Below, piece after piece: positions 31,717-39,883 of a DNA stretch of 40,015 nt. The stretch comes from Sphingomonas sp. CFBP 13720 (GTDB taxonomy: Bacteria; Pseudomonadota; Alphaproteobacteria; Sphingomonadales; Sphingomonadaceae), in assembly GCF_014842075.1 (NCBI RefSeq), contig NZ_JACYVA010000013.1, positions 1 through 40,015 on the forward strand, in the 5' to 3' direction. Numbering within the stretch: position 1 is the first letter of the stretch; every line of letters begins with the position of its first letter. The translations under genes were made by a program, and so were the position numbers. Under the pieces are notes generated by a model. It was not told the DNA's origin. It made no database searches and worked only from the letters and a program-made list of their open reading frames with translations.

Positions 31717-32520
31717 ATGACCATGTTCCGCTACATGTTGCCGATCGCGCTCCTGCTTGCCGCCGGTGGGGCGGCCCAGACCGCACCGCCGGGGCCGGTG
31801 CCGCCCGCGCCGGCACCTGTGATCGTGCCGGTACAGGGCATCACCGCGCGGATCGTGGCGCGGTATCCGCACGATCGCACGGCGTTCACGCAGGGGCTGG
31901 TGTGGCATGACGACGCGCTGTTCGAAAGCACCGGACAGCCGGGCGTATCGGACGTGCGACGGGTGCGGCTGAACGACGGCAAGGTACTGGCCCGCAGTCG
32001 GTTGCCGGGACAGCAGTTCGGTGAGGGGATGACGGTAGCCGGCGGTCGGCTGGTCAGCCTGACCTGGACCGACGGCGTCGCGCATCGCTGGGACCCGAAG
32101 ACGCTGCGCCGGGTCGGCAGCGCACGCTATGCGGGCGAGGGCTGGGGACTGGCGAACGACGGCGCGTCGTTGATCCTGTCCGACGGAACGCCGGTGCTGC
32201 GCTTCCTCGACCCCGTCACCTTCGCCGAACGGCGGCGCGTGACGGTCACCGCCAACGGTAGGCCGGTGCGCGACCTCAACGAGCTGGAGATGATCGACGG
32301 CAAGCTGTGGGGCAATGTCTGGCACAAGGATTACATCGTGCGGATCGATCCGGCGACGGGTGCGGTCGACGCGCTGGTCGACCTGTCGCCGCTGCGTGCC
32401 GAACTGGGCGATCTGGACCCGGAAGCGGTGCTGAACGGGATCGCGTGGGATGCGGCGGGCAAGCGGCTGTTCGTCACCGGCAAATGGTGGCCGATGCTGT
32501 TCGAGATCGCGCTGGAGTAA
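31717..32520 (+). CDS. glutaminyl-peptide cyclotransferase
   Basis: A 267-residue exported protein of the plant/bacterial-type glutamine cyclotransferase family, which makes N-terminal pyroglutamate. A signal peptide (about 1-22, FRYMLPIALLLAAGGAAQ) is followed by a Pro-rich linker and a five-bladed propeller-like domain. Diagnostic strings are HDRTAFTQGLVWHDDALFES, STGQPGVSDVRR, GEGMTVAGGRL, WGNVWHKDYIVRIDPATG and LNGIAWDA with VTGKWWPMLFEI. It is just after the TetR gene, with no partner indicated. Its stop is three bases from the convergent DNA ligase gene. It may act on periplasmic proteins; the target is unknown. Confidence 0.87.
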   Translation: MTMFRYMLPIALLLAAGGAAQTAPPGPVPPAPAPVIVPVQGITARIVARYPHDRTAFTQGLVWHDDALFESTGQPGVSDVRRVRLNDGKVLARSRLPGQQFGEGMTVAGGRLVSLTWTDGVAHRWDPKTLRRVGSARYAGEGWGLANDGASLILSDGTPVLRFLDPVTFAERRRVTVTANGRPVRDLNELEMIDGKLWGNVWHKDYIVRIDPATGAVDALVDLSPLRAELGDLDPEAVLNGIAWDAAGKRLFVTGKWWPMLFEIALE

Positions 32521-32523
32521 ACG

Positions 32524-34137
32524 TCACGCGATCAGCTTGCGCAGCACCTCGATCGTGTCCGCTTCCGCCGCCGGTTTGTCGAGGCGGATGCGGTTGATGC
32601 GGGGAAAGCGCATCGCGACCCCCGATTTGTGCCGCTTCGATTCGTGGATCGAATCGAATGCTACCTCCAGCACCATCGTCTTCTCGACTTCGCGCACCGG
32701 GCCGAACCGCGCGACGGTGTGCTGACGGACGAACCGGTCCAGCCCCTTCAACTCCTCGTCGGTGAAGCCTGAATAGGCCTTGCCCACCGGCAACAACTCG
32801 CCGCCTTCGGCGGGGTCGCCGGTCCAGCAGCCGAACGTATAGTCCGAATAGAAGGACGATCGCTTGCCGCTGCCGCGCTGGGCATACATCATCACGCAAT
32901 CCACGATCAGCGGGTCGCGCTTCCATTTGTACCACAACCCCACGCGGCGTCCGGTGACATAGGGGGAATTGCGCGCTTTTAGCATCACGCCTTCGATCGC
33001 GGCGTCGCGCGCACCGATGCGCAGGTCGGCCAGTGCCTCGAAATCCGCCGCGTCGATCAGGCGCGAGATATCGAACGTCCCCGGATCGAGCCGCGCGACG
33101 AAGGATTCCAGCCGCGCACGGCGTCCGGTCCATGGCTGGTCGCGCAGATCCTCCGTGCCGTCGAATAATATGTCGTACAGCCGGACGAAGGCCGGATAGT
33201 CGGTCAGCATCGCCTTCGACACGGTCTTTCGCCCCAGCCGCTGTTGCAGCGCGTTGAAGCTGGCGGCACCGCTGTCGTCGTGCAGCGTCGCGCCCTGTGC
33301 CGATCCGCGCACCAGCAGTTCGCCGTCCAGCACGCCCGGCGTGCGGAACGCGGCGGCGACGTCCGGGAAACTGGCGGTAATGTCGTCGCCCGCCCGGCTG
33401 TACAGTCGCGTTTCTCCGCCGACATGGACCAGCTGTACCCGGATGCCGTCCCATTTCCATTCGGCGGCATAATCGGCAAGATCGACTACGCCGTCATCGA
33501 GCGGATGCGCCAGCATGAATGGGCGGAACACCGGCAGGTCGGCGGCATGCGGCCGCTCGCCACGCCCCTCGGCCCATTCGAACAATGCGGCATAGGGCGG
33601 GGACAGGCCGTGCCACACTTCCTCGACCGCATCGACGTCCAGCCCGAACGCCTGCGCCAGCGCGGTCTTGGCAAGACGCGCCGACACGCCGACGCGCAGA
33701 CCGCCGGTGGCGAGTTTCAGCAACGCATAGCGTTCGTCCGCTTCGAGCCGGTCGAGCATCCCGGCCAGCGCCGCCGGCGCGTCGGACCGCGACAGGCTGG
33801 CCAGCCGGGTGACGACGCGGTCGAGGTTCAGCGGATCGGGATCGGGCGGCAGGCTGCCCGGCGGTGGTTCGGGCCACAGCAACGCGACCGTTTCGGCGGT
33901 GTCGCCGACGAAATCGCGACTCATCGCGAACAGCACGGGGTCGGTCCGCGCCTCGATCAGTGCGCGGATCGTCGCCGATTTGACGGCGGGCAGGTCCAGA
34001 TCGCCGGTCAGCGCCGCGATCGCCCAGCCGCGATCGGGGTCGGGCGTCATGCGCAGATACTCGCCGATCAGCGCCAGCTTGGTATTGCGCGACCGGGTAT
34101 AGATCAGCCGGTCGAGCAGATCGGCAAACGCACGCAT
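32524..34137 (-). CDS. ATP-dependent DNA ligase (cisplatin-response type)
   Basis: A 537-residue ATP-dependent ligase. An N-terminal helical DNA-binding domain (1-200) precedes the nucleotidyltransferase core with motif I EWKWDGIRV, where Lys228 is adenylated. Later motifs include YSRAGDDIT, DGELLVRG, EGVMLKARNSPY and YKWKRDP; a C-terminal OB domain ends with MRFPRINRIRLDKP. This length and order fit the family named cisplatin damage response ligase, normally paired with a ligase-associated exonuclease and helicase. Neither is adjacent here. The role is presumably nonreplicative repair. It begins upstream of nothing obvious and is convergent with the cyclotransferase. Confidence 0.92.
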   Translation of the reverse strand: MRAFADLLDRLIYTRSRNTKLALIGEYLRMTPDPDRGWAIAALTGDLDLPAVKSATIRALIEARTDPVLFAMSRDFVGDTAETVALLWPEPPPGSLPPDPDPLNLDRVVTRLASLSRSDAPAALAGMLDRLEADERYALLKLATGGLRVGVSARLAKTALAQAFGLDVDAVEEVWHGLSPPYAALFEWAEGRGERPHAADLPVFRPFMLAHPLDDGVVDLADYAAEWKWDGIRVQLVHVGGETRLYSRAGDDITASFPDVAAAFRTPGVLDGELLVRGSAQGATLHDDSGAASFNALQQRLGRKTVSKAMLTDYPAFVRLYDILFDGTEDLRDQPWTGRRARLESFVARLDPGTFDISRLIDAADFEALADLRIGARDAAIEGVMLKARNSPYVTGRRVGLWYKWKRDPLIVDCVMMYAQRGSGKRSSFYSDYTFGCWTGDPAEGGELLPVGKAYSGFTDEELKGLDRFVRQHTVARFGPVREVEKTMVLEVAFDSIHESKRHKSGVAMRFPRINRIRLDKPAAEADTIEVLRKLIA

Positions 34138-34179
34138 GTCAGCGACGCACCACCGACCCGCGACGACCGGCCGCGCGGG

Positions 34180-34365
34180 TCAATCGATCGCCCGCTTCAC
34201 GCCCTTGCCCGCGATCAGGCTGAGGACTAGCAGCACCGCGAAGATGGCGATGGCGACGAAGAACAGGATCTTGGCGATGCCGACGAACGCGCCGCCCACG
34301 CCGCCAAAGCCCAACAGGCCCAGCACCAGTCCGACGACGAGAAAGATTGCGGCCCATTTCAACAT
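34180..34365 (-). CDS. DUF1328 (YtjA-like) small membrane protein
   Basis: A 61-residue protein with two transmembrane helices, [21 protein letters not shown] and [21 protein letters not shown], joined by a Gly-rich turn (GGVGGAFVG). This is the complete DUF1328/UPF0391 pattern. AGGGA lies about eight bases upstream. These proteins are common in proteobacteria and often stress-induced, but their function is not established. It sits between the ligase and dps on the minus strand. Confidence 0.9.
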   Translation of the reverse strand: MLKWAAIFLVVGLVLGLLGFGGVGGAFVGIAKILFFVAIAIFAVLLVLSLIAGKGVKRAID

Positions 34366-34453
34366 GATATTCGTCCCTGATCGTGTCCCGTTCCAGCGTG
34401 CGGGAAGCGTCGTGGTTCCCCGCGACCGGGTGCGTCGGGCGCAGGGATGACGA

Positions 34454-34945
34454 TCAACCCTTGCGGGCGGCCTCGAACAGGAACCATGCGCGTTCCTCGG
34501 CTTGGTCGATCCATTCGTCGGCAAGGCTGCTGGTCGCGGTATCGCCCGCATCCTCGGCCGCTTCGCGCGCTTCGCGGAATCGTTCGACCAGCTTCAGATT
34601 GTCGTCGCGCAGTTCGGCGAGCATGTCGTCGGGCTTGACGAAATCGGCGTCATTGTCACGGATCGCGGTGCGACGCGCGATATCGCCGATCGACCGCAGC
34701 GTGACGTTGCCGGTCTTGCGCACCCGTTCGGCGATGACGTCGGTCACCGCAAGAATCTGCGCTGCCTGATCGTCCAGCATCAGGTGGTAATCGCGGAAAT
34801 GCGGGCCCGACACGTGCCAGTGAAAGTTCTTGGTCTTCAGATACAGCGTGAAACAGTCGGCGAGCGAGGCGTTCAGCCCGTCGGCGACGGTCACGGTCTT
34901 GTTGTTGGGCAGATCGGTCGGGGTATCGAGCGCCGGATTGGTCAA
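34454..34945 (-). CDS. dps: Dps-family ferritin-like protein
   Basis: A 163-residue Dps protein: a 12-subunit iron-oxidising cage that protects DNA from peroxide and iron. The intersubunit ferroxidase set is visible: His42 in NFHWHVSG, His54 and Asp58 in DYHLMLDDQ, and Asp69/Glu73 in AVTDVIAER. The N-terminus is short (about 20 residues, acidic and polar), so DNA binding by a Lys-rich tail is unlikely. It is close to the DUF1328 gene in the same direction, which suggests a stress-linked pair. Confidence 0.93.
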   Translation of the reverse strand: MTNPALDTPTDLPNNKTVTVADGLNASLADCFTLYLKTKNFHWHVSGPHFRDYHLMLDDQAAQILAVTDVIAERVRKTGNVTLRSIGDIARRTAIRDNDADFVKPDDMLAELRDDNLKLVERFREAREAAEDAGDTATSSLADEWIDQAEERAWFLFEAARKG

Positions 34946-35038
34946 GGCAAGTCTCCGCAGGATAATCGGTTCGCAGGGGAAACGATTACCCTGCCGAATC
35001 TATCCCGGCGGGCGGCGGCAAAATCGCCTTCGGCGGGT

Positions 35039-35602
35039 TCAGGCCAGCCGCAATGCGGTCAGCGCGGTGGCGGCACTGGTTCCCAGCAGCAGTGCGCCGA
35101 TGATCGGGCGCAGGATGGTAAACGGCAGGCGACTCCAGCCGCGCTCGCCCAGCGTCGCTGCGACGAACGCCACTGCCGTCGCCGCCAGCGTCGCGCCGGT
35201 CGCGGCAAGGATCGGGGCGGGGGTGCGTGCCGACAGTGCGAAGACGAGAAACTGGCTGCGGTCGCCCAGCGCGAGCATGCCGACCCCCAAGGCGGCGACG
35301 ATCGGACCGGGCAATCGCCATCCGTCCAGCCGGTCGCGAAGTCGCGCGGCGAACAACGTCGATCCGCCGACCGCCATCAATGCCAGCGCCAGCAACAATG
35401 TCCTAGCGTCGGCGGGCAGTTGCGGGGCGACCAGTGCGCCGGCCCCAGCCGCGATTCCATAACCGACCGCATGTGCGACGAACGCGCCGGCCATCGTACG
35501 ACTGACCCCGAACCGGTCGGCCAGTAATGCGACCAGCACCGGCGGGCGATCGGTGAGTCCGGCCAGCATCACCGCGATGAACGCCGGGATCAGCGGGTCC
35601 AT
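35039..35602 (-). CDS. GDT1/TMEM165-like membrane protein, degenerate motifs
   Basis: A 187-residue protein with about six transmembrane segments in two similar halves, as in UPF0016/GDT1 cation (Ca2+/Mn2+):H+ transporters. The family motif is Glu-x-Gly-Asp-(Lys/Arg)-(Thr/Ser). Here the first copy reads GLTDRPP and the second LALGDRSQ, so the acidic Glu is missing from both. Either transport is altered or lost, or this is a diverged subfamily. The ATG at 35602 begins MDPLIPAFIAVML, a clean helix start. The hypothetical gene lies 16 bases upstream. Confidence 0.7.
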   Translation of the reverse strand: MDPLIPAFIAVMLAGLTDRPPVLVALLADRFGVSRTMAGAFVAHAVGYGIAAGAGALVAPQLPADARTLLLALALMAVGGSTLFAARLRDRLDGWRLPGPIVAALGVGMLALGDRSQFLVFALSARTPAPILAATGATLAATAVAFVAATLGERGWSRLPFTILRPIIGALLLGTSAATALTALRLA

Positions 35603-35618
35603 GCGGCGGTGCCGCGCC

Positions 35619-35903
35619 TCAACCGGCCATTCGCACCGTACAGGCGGCGGTATAGGCCTGCACCGTGGCCGCATCGCTGCGTCCGCAACGGACGGCGTCG
35701 CGGGCAAGGGCGGTCCATTCGCCGATCGATCGCCGTTCGCCCCGGGCAAGCGCGGCATCGACCACCGCCAGCACCGACAGCGCCGGCAGGCTGGCCTGCG
35801 AGGTGGCGATCGCGCGAATCGCCTCGATCTCCGCCATCGGTCCCGTCATCCGCGCTGCCGCCAGCGCGTGTTCCGCGTCGATATGTGCCGATTCGATCTG
35901 CAT
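35619..35903 (-). CDS. hypothetical protein, 94 residues
   Basis: No family recognised. It is Ala-rich and probably helical throughout (AEHALAAARMTGPMAEIEAIRAIATSQ and later SIGEWTALARDAV). No signal or membrane segment is seen. Third-position GC use is like its neighbours and a GGGGG sequence sits about eight bases before the ATG. It ends 16 bases before the GDT1-like gene, so the two may be co-transcribed. Confidence 0.6.
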   Translation of the reverse strand: MQIESAHIDAEHALAAARMTGPMAEIEAIRAIATSQASLPALSVLAVVDAALARGERRSIGEWTALARDAVRCGRSDAATVQAYTAACTVRMAG

Positions 35904-35972
35904 GCCGTGCCCCCAACCCGTTGATATTGGGTATGACAGCGACAGGTTACGGTCCGGTGAAGGCGGTTCGCC

Positions 35973-36001
35973 TTGACTTCATCGGGCGCTTGCCCCATGC
36001 G
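35973..36001 (+). promoter_or_regulatory. candidate rpmG promoter
   Basis: TTGACT at 35973-35978 and CATGCG at 35996-36001 are 17 bases apart. The -35 is good and the -10 poor. Its position, 85 bases before rpmG on the right strand, is the main support. Confidence 0.35.
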
Positions 36002-36086
36002 CCCCGACCTTGCAGCGGAACGCTTTTCGGCGGGCCGCCCTTTTGTTGTCAATTTCCGGGCGTCAGGCCCAAGGGGTTTTTGGGTC

Positions 36087-36254
36087 ATGGCAAAGCCGAC
36101 CACCGTCAAGATCAAGCTCGTCAGCTCGGCCGATACCGGCTTCTTCTATGTCACCAAGAAGAACCCGCGCAACCAGACCGAGAAGCTGACCTTCCGCAAG
36201 TACGATCCCGTCGTGCGCAAGCATGTCGATTTCAAGGAAGCGAAGATCAAGTGA
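36087..36254 (+). CDS. rpmG: 50S ribosomal protein L33
   Basis: A 55-residue ribosomal protein, [18 protein letters not shown] at its start with [12 protein letters not shown] and [18 protein letters not shown]. It has no Cys, so it is the zinc-free (C-minus) form typical of proteobacteria. AAGGGG precedes the ATG by about ten bases. It stands alone, opposite in direction to the gene on each side. Confidence 0.96.
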   Translation: MAKPTTVKIKLVSSADTGFFYVTKKNPRNQTEKLTFRKYDPVVRKHVDFKEAKIK

Positions 36255-36258
36255 TCGC

Positions 36259-36274
36259 GGCGGCTCCGGCCGCC
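36259..36274 (+). terminator. short GC-rich hairpin after rpmG
   Basis: GGCGGC-TCCG-GCCGCC forms a perfect 6-bp stem four bases after the rpmG stop. No T-run follows, so it is a weak terminator candidate. The rest of 36275-36467 shows no gene or clear signal. Confidence 0.35.
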
Positions 36275-36467
36275 TCCTGATCGCTGCCTGGCCTCGCCGG
36301 GCGTGCATCCTGCTACCGATGCCGCAGCCTGTCGGACGATCCCGCGATCGACCGGCGGGCTTTCGTGCGTGCTTTGTCGGATAGCAATGCCGTCCGGCTG
36401 TCGCCGTTCATCATGACCGAACGTCCGTCGTCGGTGACGATCCGGCCATCCGGGCCAGCGGCCGTCG

Positions 36468-36770
36468 TCAGTCCCGCCGTTCCCGGCCAGGGTCCCGATC
36501 GGCATTGAACGAATCGACCGCCGCATCGTGGCCCGACCCGGCGCTCAGGAACACCAGCCCCATCAGCGCCGCGCCCAGCAGCACCGATCCCCCGACGCCG
36601 CCCAGCGTGGCCAGCGCGATGACGATCGTCATCGTCCCGATCCACCACCAGATTCCGGCAAGCGCGACCAGCGCCGCGACGATGGACACCAGTGCCATCC
36701 AGCCGAGCATCCGGCGGAATCGGTTCCATGCAAAGGCGGCATATGTCGGATCGTCGAGGTCGTTCGCCAT
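36468..36770 (-). CDS. two-helix membrane protein, unknown function
   Basis: A 100-residue protein. A polar N-terminus (MANDLDDPTYAAFAWNRFRRM) is followed by two transmembrane helices, about 24-48 and 50-78 (ALVSIVAALVALAGIWWWIG and LGGVGGSVLLGAALMGLVF). A soluble, charged tail with DSFNADRDPGRERRD ends it. I recognise no family with confidence. It is divergent from the CBS-pair gene, with about 70 bases between starts. Confidence 0.75.
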   Translation of the reverse strand: MANDLDDPTYAAFAWNRFRRMLGWMALVSIVAALVALAGIWWWIGTMTIVIALATLGGVGGSVLLGAALMGLVFLSAGSGHDAAVDSFNADRDPGRERRD

Positions 36771-36842
36771 GACTGTTCAATGGGGCCGCCATGTGTGATC
36801 CTCAAGGGTGACGTCGGCAGTACCGGCGCGGGAGAGCGAGCG

Positions 36843-37265
36843 ATGACGATCGGACAGGCGCTGCAGGCGCGCGACGTGGTGACGACGACGACCGATACCA
36901 GCGTGGGGGACGTGGTGGCGCTGCTGGCGCGACACCGGATCGGCGCGGTCCCGGTACTGGCGGACGGTGTCGTCGCGGGCGTCTTTTCCGAACGCGACGT
37001 GATCCGCTGCCTTGCGCAGGACGGGACCGACGCGCTGTCGGTGGCGGTCGGCGAACGGATGAGCCGCCCGGCGATCACGATCGGCCCCGAACAGCCGGTG
37101 CTCGGCGCGCTGTCGCTGATGACCGACCGGCGGATCCGGCACCTGCCGGTGATTGACGGCGGGCGGCTGGTCGGGTTCGTGTCGATCGGCGACCTCGTCA
37201 AGCATCGCATCGACCGGATCGAAGCGGATGCCGCCGCGATGCGCGACTATATCCAGCAGGCCTGA
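36843..37265 (+). CDS. CBS-pair domain protein
   Basis: A 140-residue stand-alone CBS pair. The first CBS (about 8-62) has VGDVVALLARHRIGAVPVL and GVFSERDVIRCL; the second (about 73-128) has MTDRRIRHLPVIDGGRLVGFVSIGDLVKHRI. Such pairs bind adenine nucleotides and act as energy sensors or regulators, but the partner is not apparent. GGAG lies eight bases before the ATG. It has no catalytic domain attached. Confidence 0.9.
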   Translation: MTIGQALQARDVVTTTTDTSVGDVVALLARHRIGAVPVLADGVVAGVFSERDVIRCLAQDGTDALSVAVGERMSRPAITIGPEQPVLGALSLMTDRRIRHLPVIDGGRLVGFVSIGDLVKHRIDRIEADAAAMRDYIQQA

Positions 37266-37347
37266 ACCACCGCAACGCGCCGGCCATTGCGTTCGTGGAG
37301 GATCGACCGTTGACCAGCGGTCGACACCGGGGCAGCTAACGATCCGC

Positions 37348-38274
37348 ATGTCGTCGATCGCGCAACATCTCAAACTGCGCGTCAAGCGGTGGCGCCACCG
37401 CCGTCTCGCGGCCGGCATCCTCGCCACGCCGGCCATCGTGCCGCGTGACGACGGCCTCGTGCTGTTCTCGATGATCGGACATAAGGTCGTGCTGCCCTAT
37501 CTGGTCGCGGTGAAGTCGCTGCACCGGCATCTGGGGCGCGGACGGATCATCCTGCTCGACGACGGGACGCTGACCCTTGCCGATCGTCGGGTACTGGCCG
37601 CGCATCTCGGCGATCCGCAGGTGATCGCGATCGACGATGTCGCGACCGGCCCGTGTCCGCGGCGCAACGTATGGGAACGCCTGCTCGCCATCCTCGACCT
37701 TCGCGCGCATCATTATGTGGTCCAGCTCGATTCGGACACGGTGACGCTCGGTCCGGTGCCCGAAGTGGTGGCGGCGATCGATGCCGGGCGCAGCTTCACG
37801 CTGCTGGGCGAAGGCGATGCGACGCTGGCATCGACGGCGGCGTTCGTTGCCGGTCGGGCGCGCGTCGATCTGCTGGACCCCGCGACGCATGTCCAGGCAG
37901 CGGCGGAAGCGATGCTCGACCGGATGACGTTTCAGGGCCGGACGCTGCAATATGTGCGCGGGTGCGCGGGCTTTGCCGGGTTCGCGCCATCGGCGGACGG
38001 ACGCAGCGTGGCGGAGGCGCTCTCGATCGAAATGGACCGATTGATCGGGCGCAAGCAATGGGGGCGGTGGGGGGCCGAACAGGTCGCGGCGAACTTCGTC
38101 GTCGCCAACGATCCCGCACCCGTGATGCTGCCCTACGACCGCTATTTCAATTTCTGGAACGACGGCATGCCCGACGACGCGGCGTTCGCGCATTTCATCG
38201 GCACCTGTCGCTTCCACGGCAACGCCTATTTCGACGCGACGCAACGCGCGATCGCCGCACTTCTCGACAGGTAA
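37348..38274 (+). CDS. putative glycosyltransferase-like protein with DxD motif
   Basis: A 308-residue soluble protein. A GT-A-like pattern is suggested by FSMIGHKVVLPYLVAVKSLHRHL (N-terminal Rossmann-like) and the likely metal motif in YVVQLDSDTVTLGPVPEV (Asp-x-Asp), placed about 130 residues in. RRNVWERLLAILDL precedes it. No HMM-level family is certain; GT8-type proteins show this general order. It converges on the polysaccharide flippase, so a surface glycan role is plausible. The ATG at 37348 has only a weak upstream binding site. Confidence 0.55.
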   Translation: MSSIAQHLKLRVKRWRHRRLAAGILATPAIVPRDDGLVLFSMIGHKVVLPYLVAVKSLHRHLGRGRIILLDDGTLTLADRRVLAAHLGDPQVIAIDDVATGPCPRRNVWERLLAILDLRAHHYVVQLDSDTVTLGPVPEVVAAIDAGRSFTLLGEGDATLASTAAFVAGRARVDLLDPATHVQAAAEAMLDRMTFQGRTLQYVRGCAGFAGFAPSADGRSVAEALSIEMDRLIGRKQWGRWGAEQVAANFVVANDPAPVMLPYDRYFNFWNDGMPDDAAFAHFIGTCRFHGNAYFDATQRAIAALLDR

Positions 38275-38294
38275 TCCCTCACTCGAAGCATACT

Positions 38295-39764
38295 CTAGCG
38301 TCTCAGCATAACGCCTATGTCACGTAGAGCGGATCGGGCGAACAGCATCAGCACACCGAAATAGACCGTCGCACCGACCCCGATCGCCAGCATCAGCGCC
38401 GCAACCGACGGCAGCGGCCCGACGGCGCGCTGAACCAGCACGACTGCCACCGCCATGACTGCGCCCGCGGCAAAGGCGGGTGCGACCGCCGCGACGAACG
38501 CCCGTCCCGATAGGCCGATCACCGGCAGCGCGCGCCGCGCGACGATCGCCAGCAACACCGGATGCAGGACGATCCATGCTGCGGCCAGACCCTCGATCCC
38601 GTATCGTCCGCCGATCAGAAACCCGATCGGCAGCAATATCGCGCCATAGGCTGTGGTGCGCGCCGTCGTCCCCGGCCGTCCCATAGCATCGACCGCCGGT
38701 GCGAAGAGCGTCTGCAGCGCCATGAACGGCATGGCGATGCCCAGAAGCGTGACGAGCGGCGCAGCCTCGCGCCATCGCGGCCCCAGCGCGATCGCCACCA
38801 CCGGATCGGCTGCGACCGCAAGCCCTAGGAAGAACGGCACCGCCACCAGCATTACCACCCGGACCGATCGGGCAAAGCCGGTGGCGATGGCAGCCGGATC
38901 ATGCTGCATCCGGGCATAGGCGGAAAACGCCACGTCGTTCAGCGGCGGCACGACCTTGTTGGTGAAGATCTGCGTCAGGAACAGCGCGGTGGTATAAATT
39001 CCGACCGCATGCGCATCGAACCAGCGACCGGCGATCACCACATCGGCCTGGCTCTGTACGAATCCCAACAGGCTCGCTCCGGCGACGGCACCGCCATAGC
39101 GCACGAGATGCCCGGCACCGCGTACGTCGAAGACCGGCAACATCCACGAACGCGCCGCGATCGTCAGCCCGATCGCGCGGACGGCGAACAGCACGGCCGG
39201 TGCCAATACCAGCGTCCATACGCCGAGGCCGCGATACGCACCCACGATCGCAGCGACCGCGCCGGCGAGCGACGCGACGAGATTGACCTGCGCCTGTCGC
39301 CGGAAATCCATCCGGCGCGCCAGCAGCGCGTAGCCGAGCGAACTGAACGGTGTCGCGATATAGAGCAGGGCCTGGACCCGCAGCAGATCGGCGACGCGCG
39401 GTTCGCCATAATAGTCCGCGATCCACGGTGCGGCAACGAACTGCGCCATCGCCAGCAGGGCGTTGAGCAGCACCAGCATGCCGAATACCTGCCGTTGCTG
39501 CCGTGGCGATGCGTCCGGGTGCCGGACAAGCGCATTGGCGAAGCCGTGCCCGTTCAGCATGCTGAGAAGCAGCAGCACCACACCGGTCATCGCCACCAAC
39601 CCGTAATCCGCCGGCGTCAGCATGCGGATGACGAGGAAGGTCGATGCCCATGACACGATCTGCCCGGCAATCTGGCTTCCCGAACGCCATAGAACGGCGC
39701 GCCGCACCTGTTTCCCCAGCGATTCGGGTGCGACCGGCGGTAGTTCGGGTGTGGCATCCATCAT
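38295..39764 (-). CDS. polysaccharide flippase (Wzx-like, MATE/MOP superfamily)
   Basis: A 489-residue integral membrane protein with about twelve to fourteen helices of the polysaccharide_synthase type, which flips lipid-linked oligosaccharides. Seen are RRAVLWRSGSQIAGQIVSW (first helix), the QRQVFGMLVLLNALLAMAQFV and YYGEPRVADLLRVQALLYI regions, and several helical pairs after it. I place the start at 39764 (MMDATPELPPVAPES); the frame is open another 62 codons upstream, across the rRNA promoter region, so those codons are unlikely to be translated. It converges on the putative glycosyltransferase. The exact substrate is unknown. Confidence 0.88.
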   Translation of the reverse strand: MMDATPELPPVAPESLGKQVRRAVLWRSGSQIAGQIVSWASTFLVIRMLTPADYGLVAMTGVVLLLLSMLNGHGFANALVRHPDASPRQQRQVFGMLVLLNALLAMAQFVAAPWIADYYGEPRVADLLRVQALLYIATPFSSLGYALLARRMDFRRQAQVNLVASLAGAVAAIVGAYRGLGVWTLVLAPAVLFAVRAIGLTIAARSWMLPVFDVRGAGHLVRYGGAVAGASLLGFVQSQADVVIAGRWFDAHAVGIYTTALFLTQIFTNKVVPPLNDVAFSAYARMQHDPAAIATGFARSVRVVMLVAVPFFLGLAVAADPVVAIALGPRWREAAPLVTLLGIAMPFMALQTLFAPAVDAMGRPGTTARTTAYGAILLPIGFLIGGRYGIEGLAAAWIVLHPVLLAIVARRALPVIGLSGRAFVAAVAPAFAAGAVMAVAVVLVQRAVGPLPSVAALMLAIGVGATVYFGVLMLFARSALRDIGVMLRR

Positions 39765-39815
39765 GACGCCGTGCGTGCTACCCGGTTTCGGAAGCGTAAA
39801 CCCCGGCTTTTCCGC

Positions 39816-39883
39816 CAATCTGAAACTTTTTCGACATAAAAATGCAAAAAGCCGTTGACCGAATCCGACGTCGCCCGTAGAGG
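39816..39883 (+). promoter_or_regulatory. strong rRNA-type promoter with A/T-rich upstream region
   Basis: TTGACC at 39855-39860 and TAGAGG at 39878-39883 are 17 bases apart. The 35 bases before the -35 are A/T-rich (GAAACTTTTTCG, ACATAAAAATGCAAAAA), unlike the GC-rich surroundings, as an UP element would be. This is the form of alphaproteobacterial rrn promoters. It is divergent from the flippase. Confidence 0.75.

Noticed and set aside
37305..37330. CGACCG...CGGTCG inverted repeat and TTGACC before the glycosyltransferase-like gene
   Set aside because: Six-base arms are frequent by chance in this GC-rich DNA and no -10 sequence stands at the right spacing.
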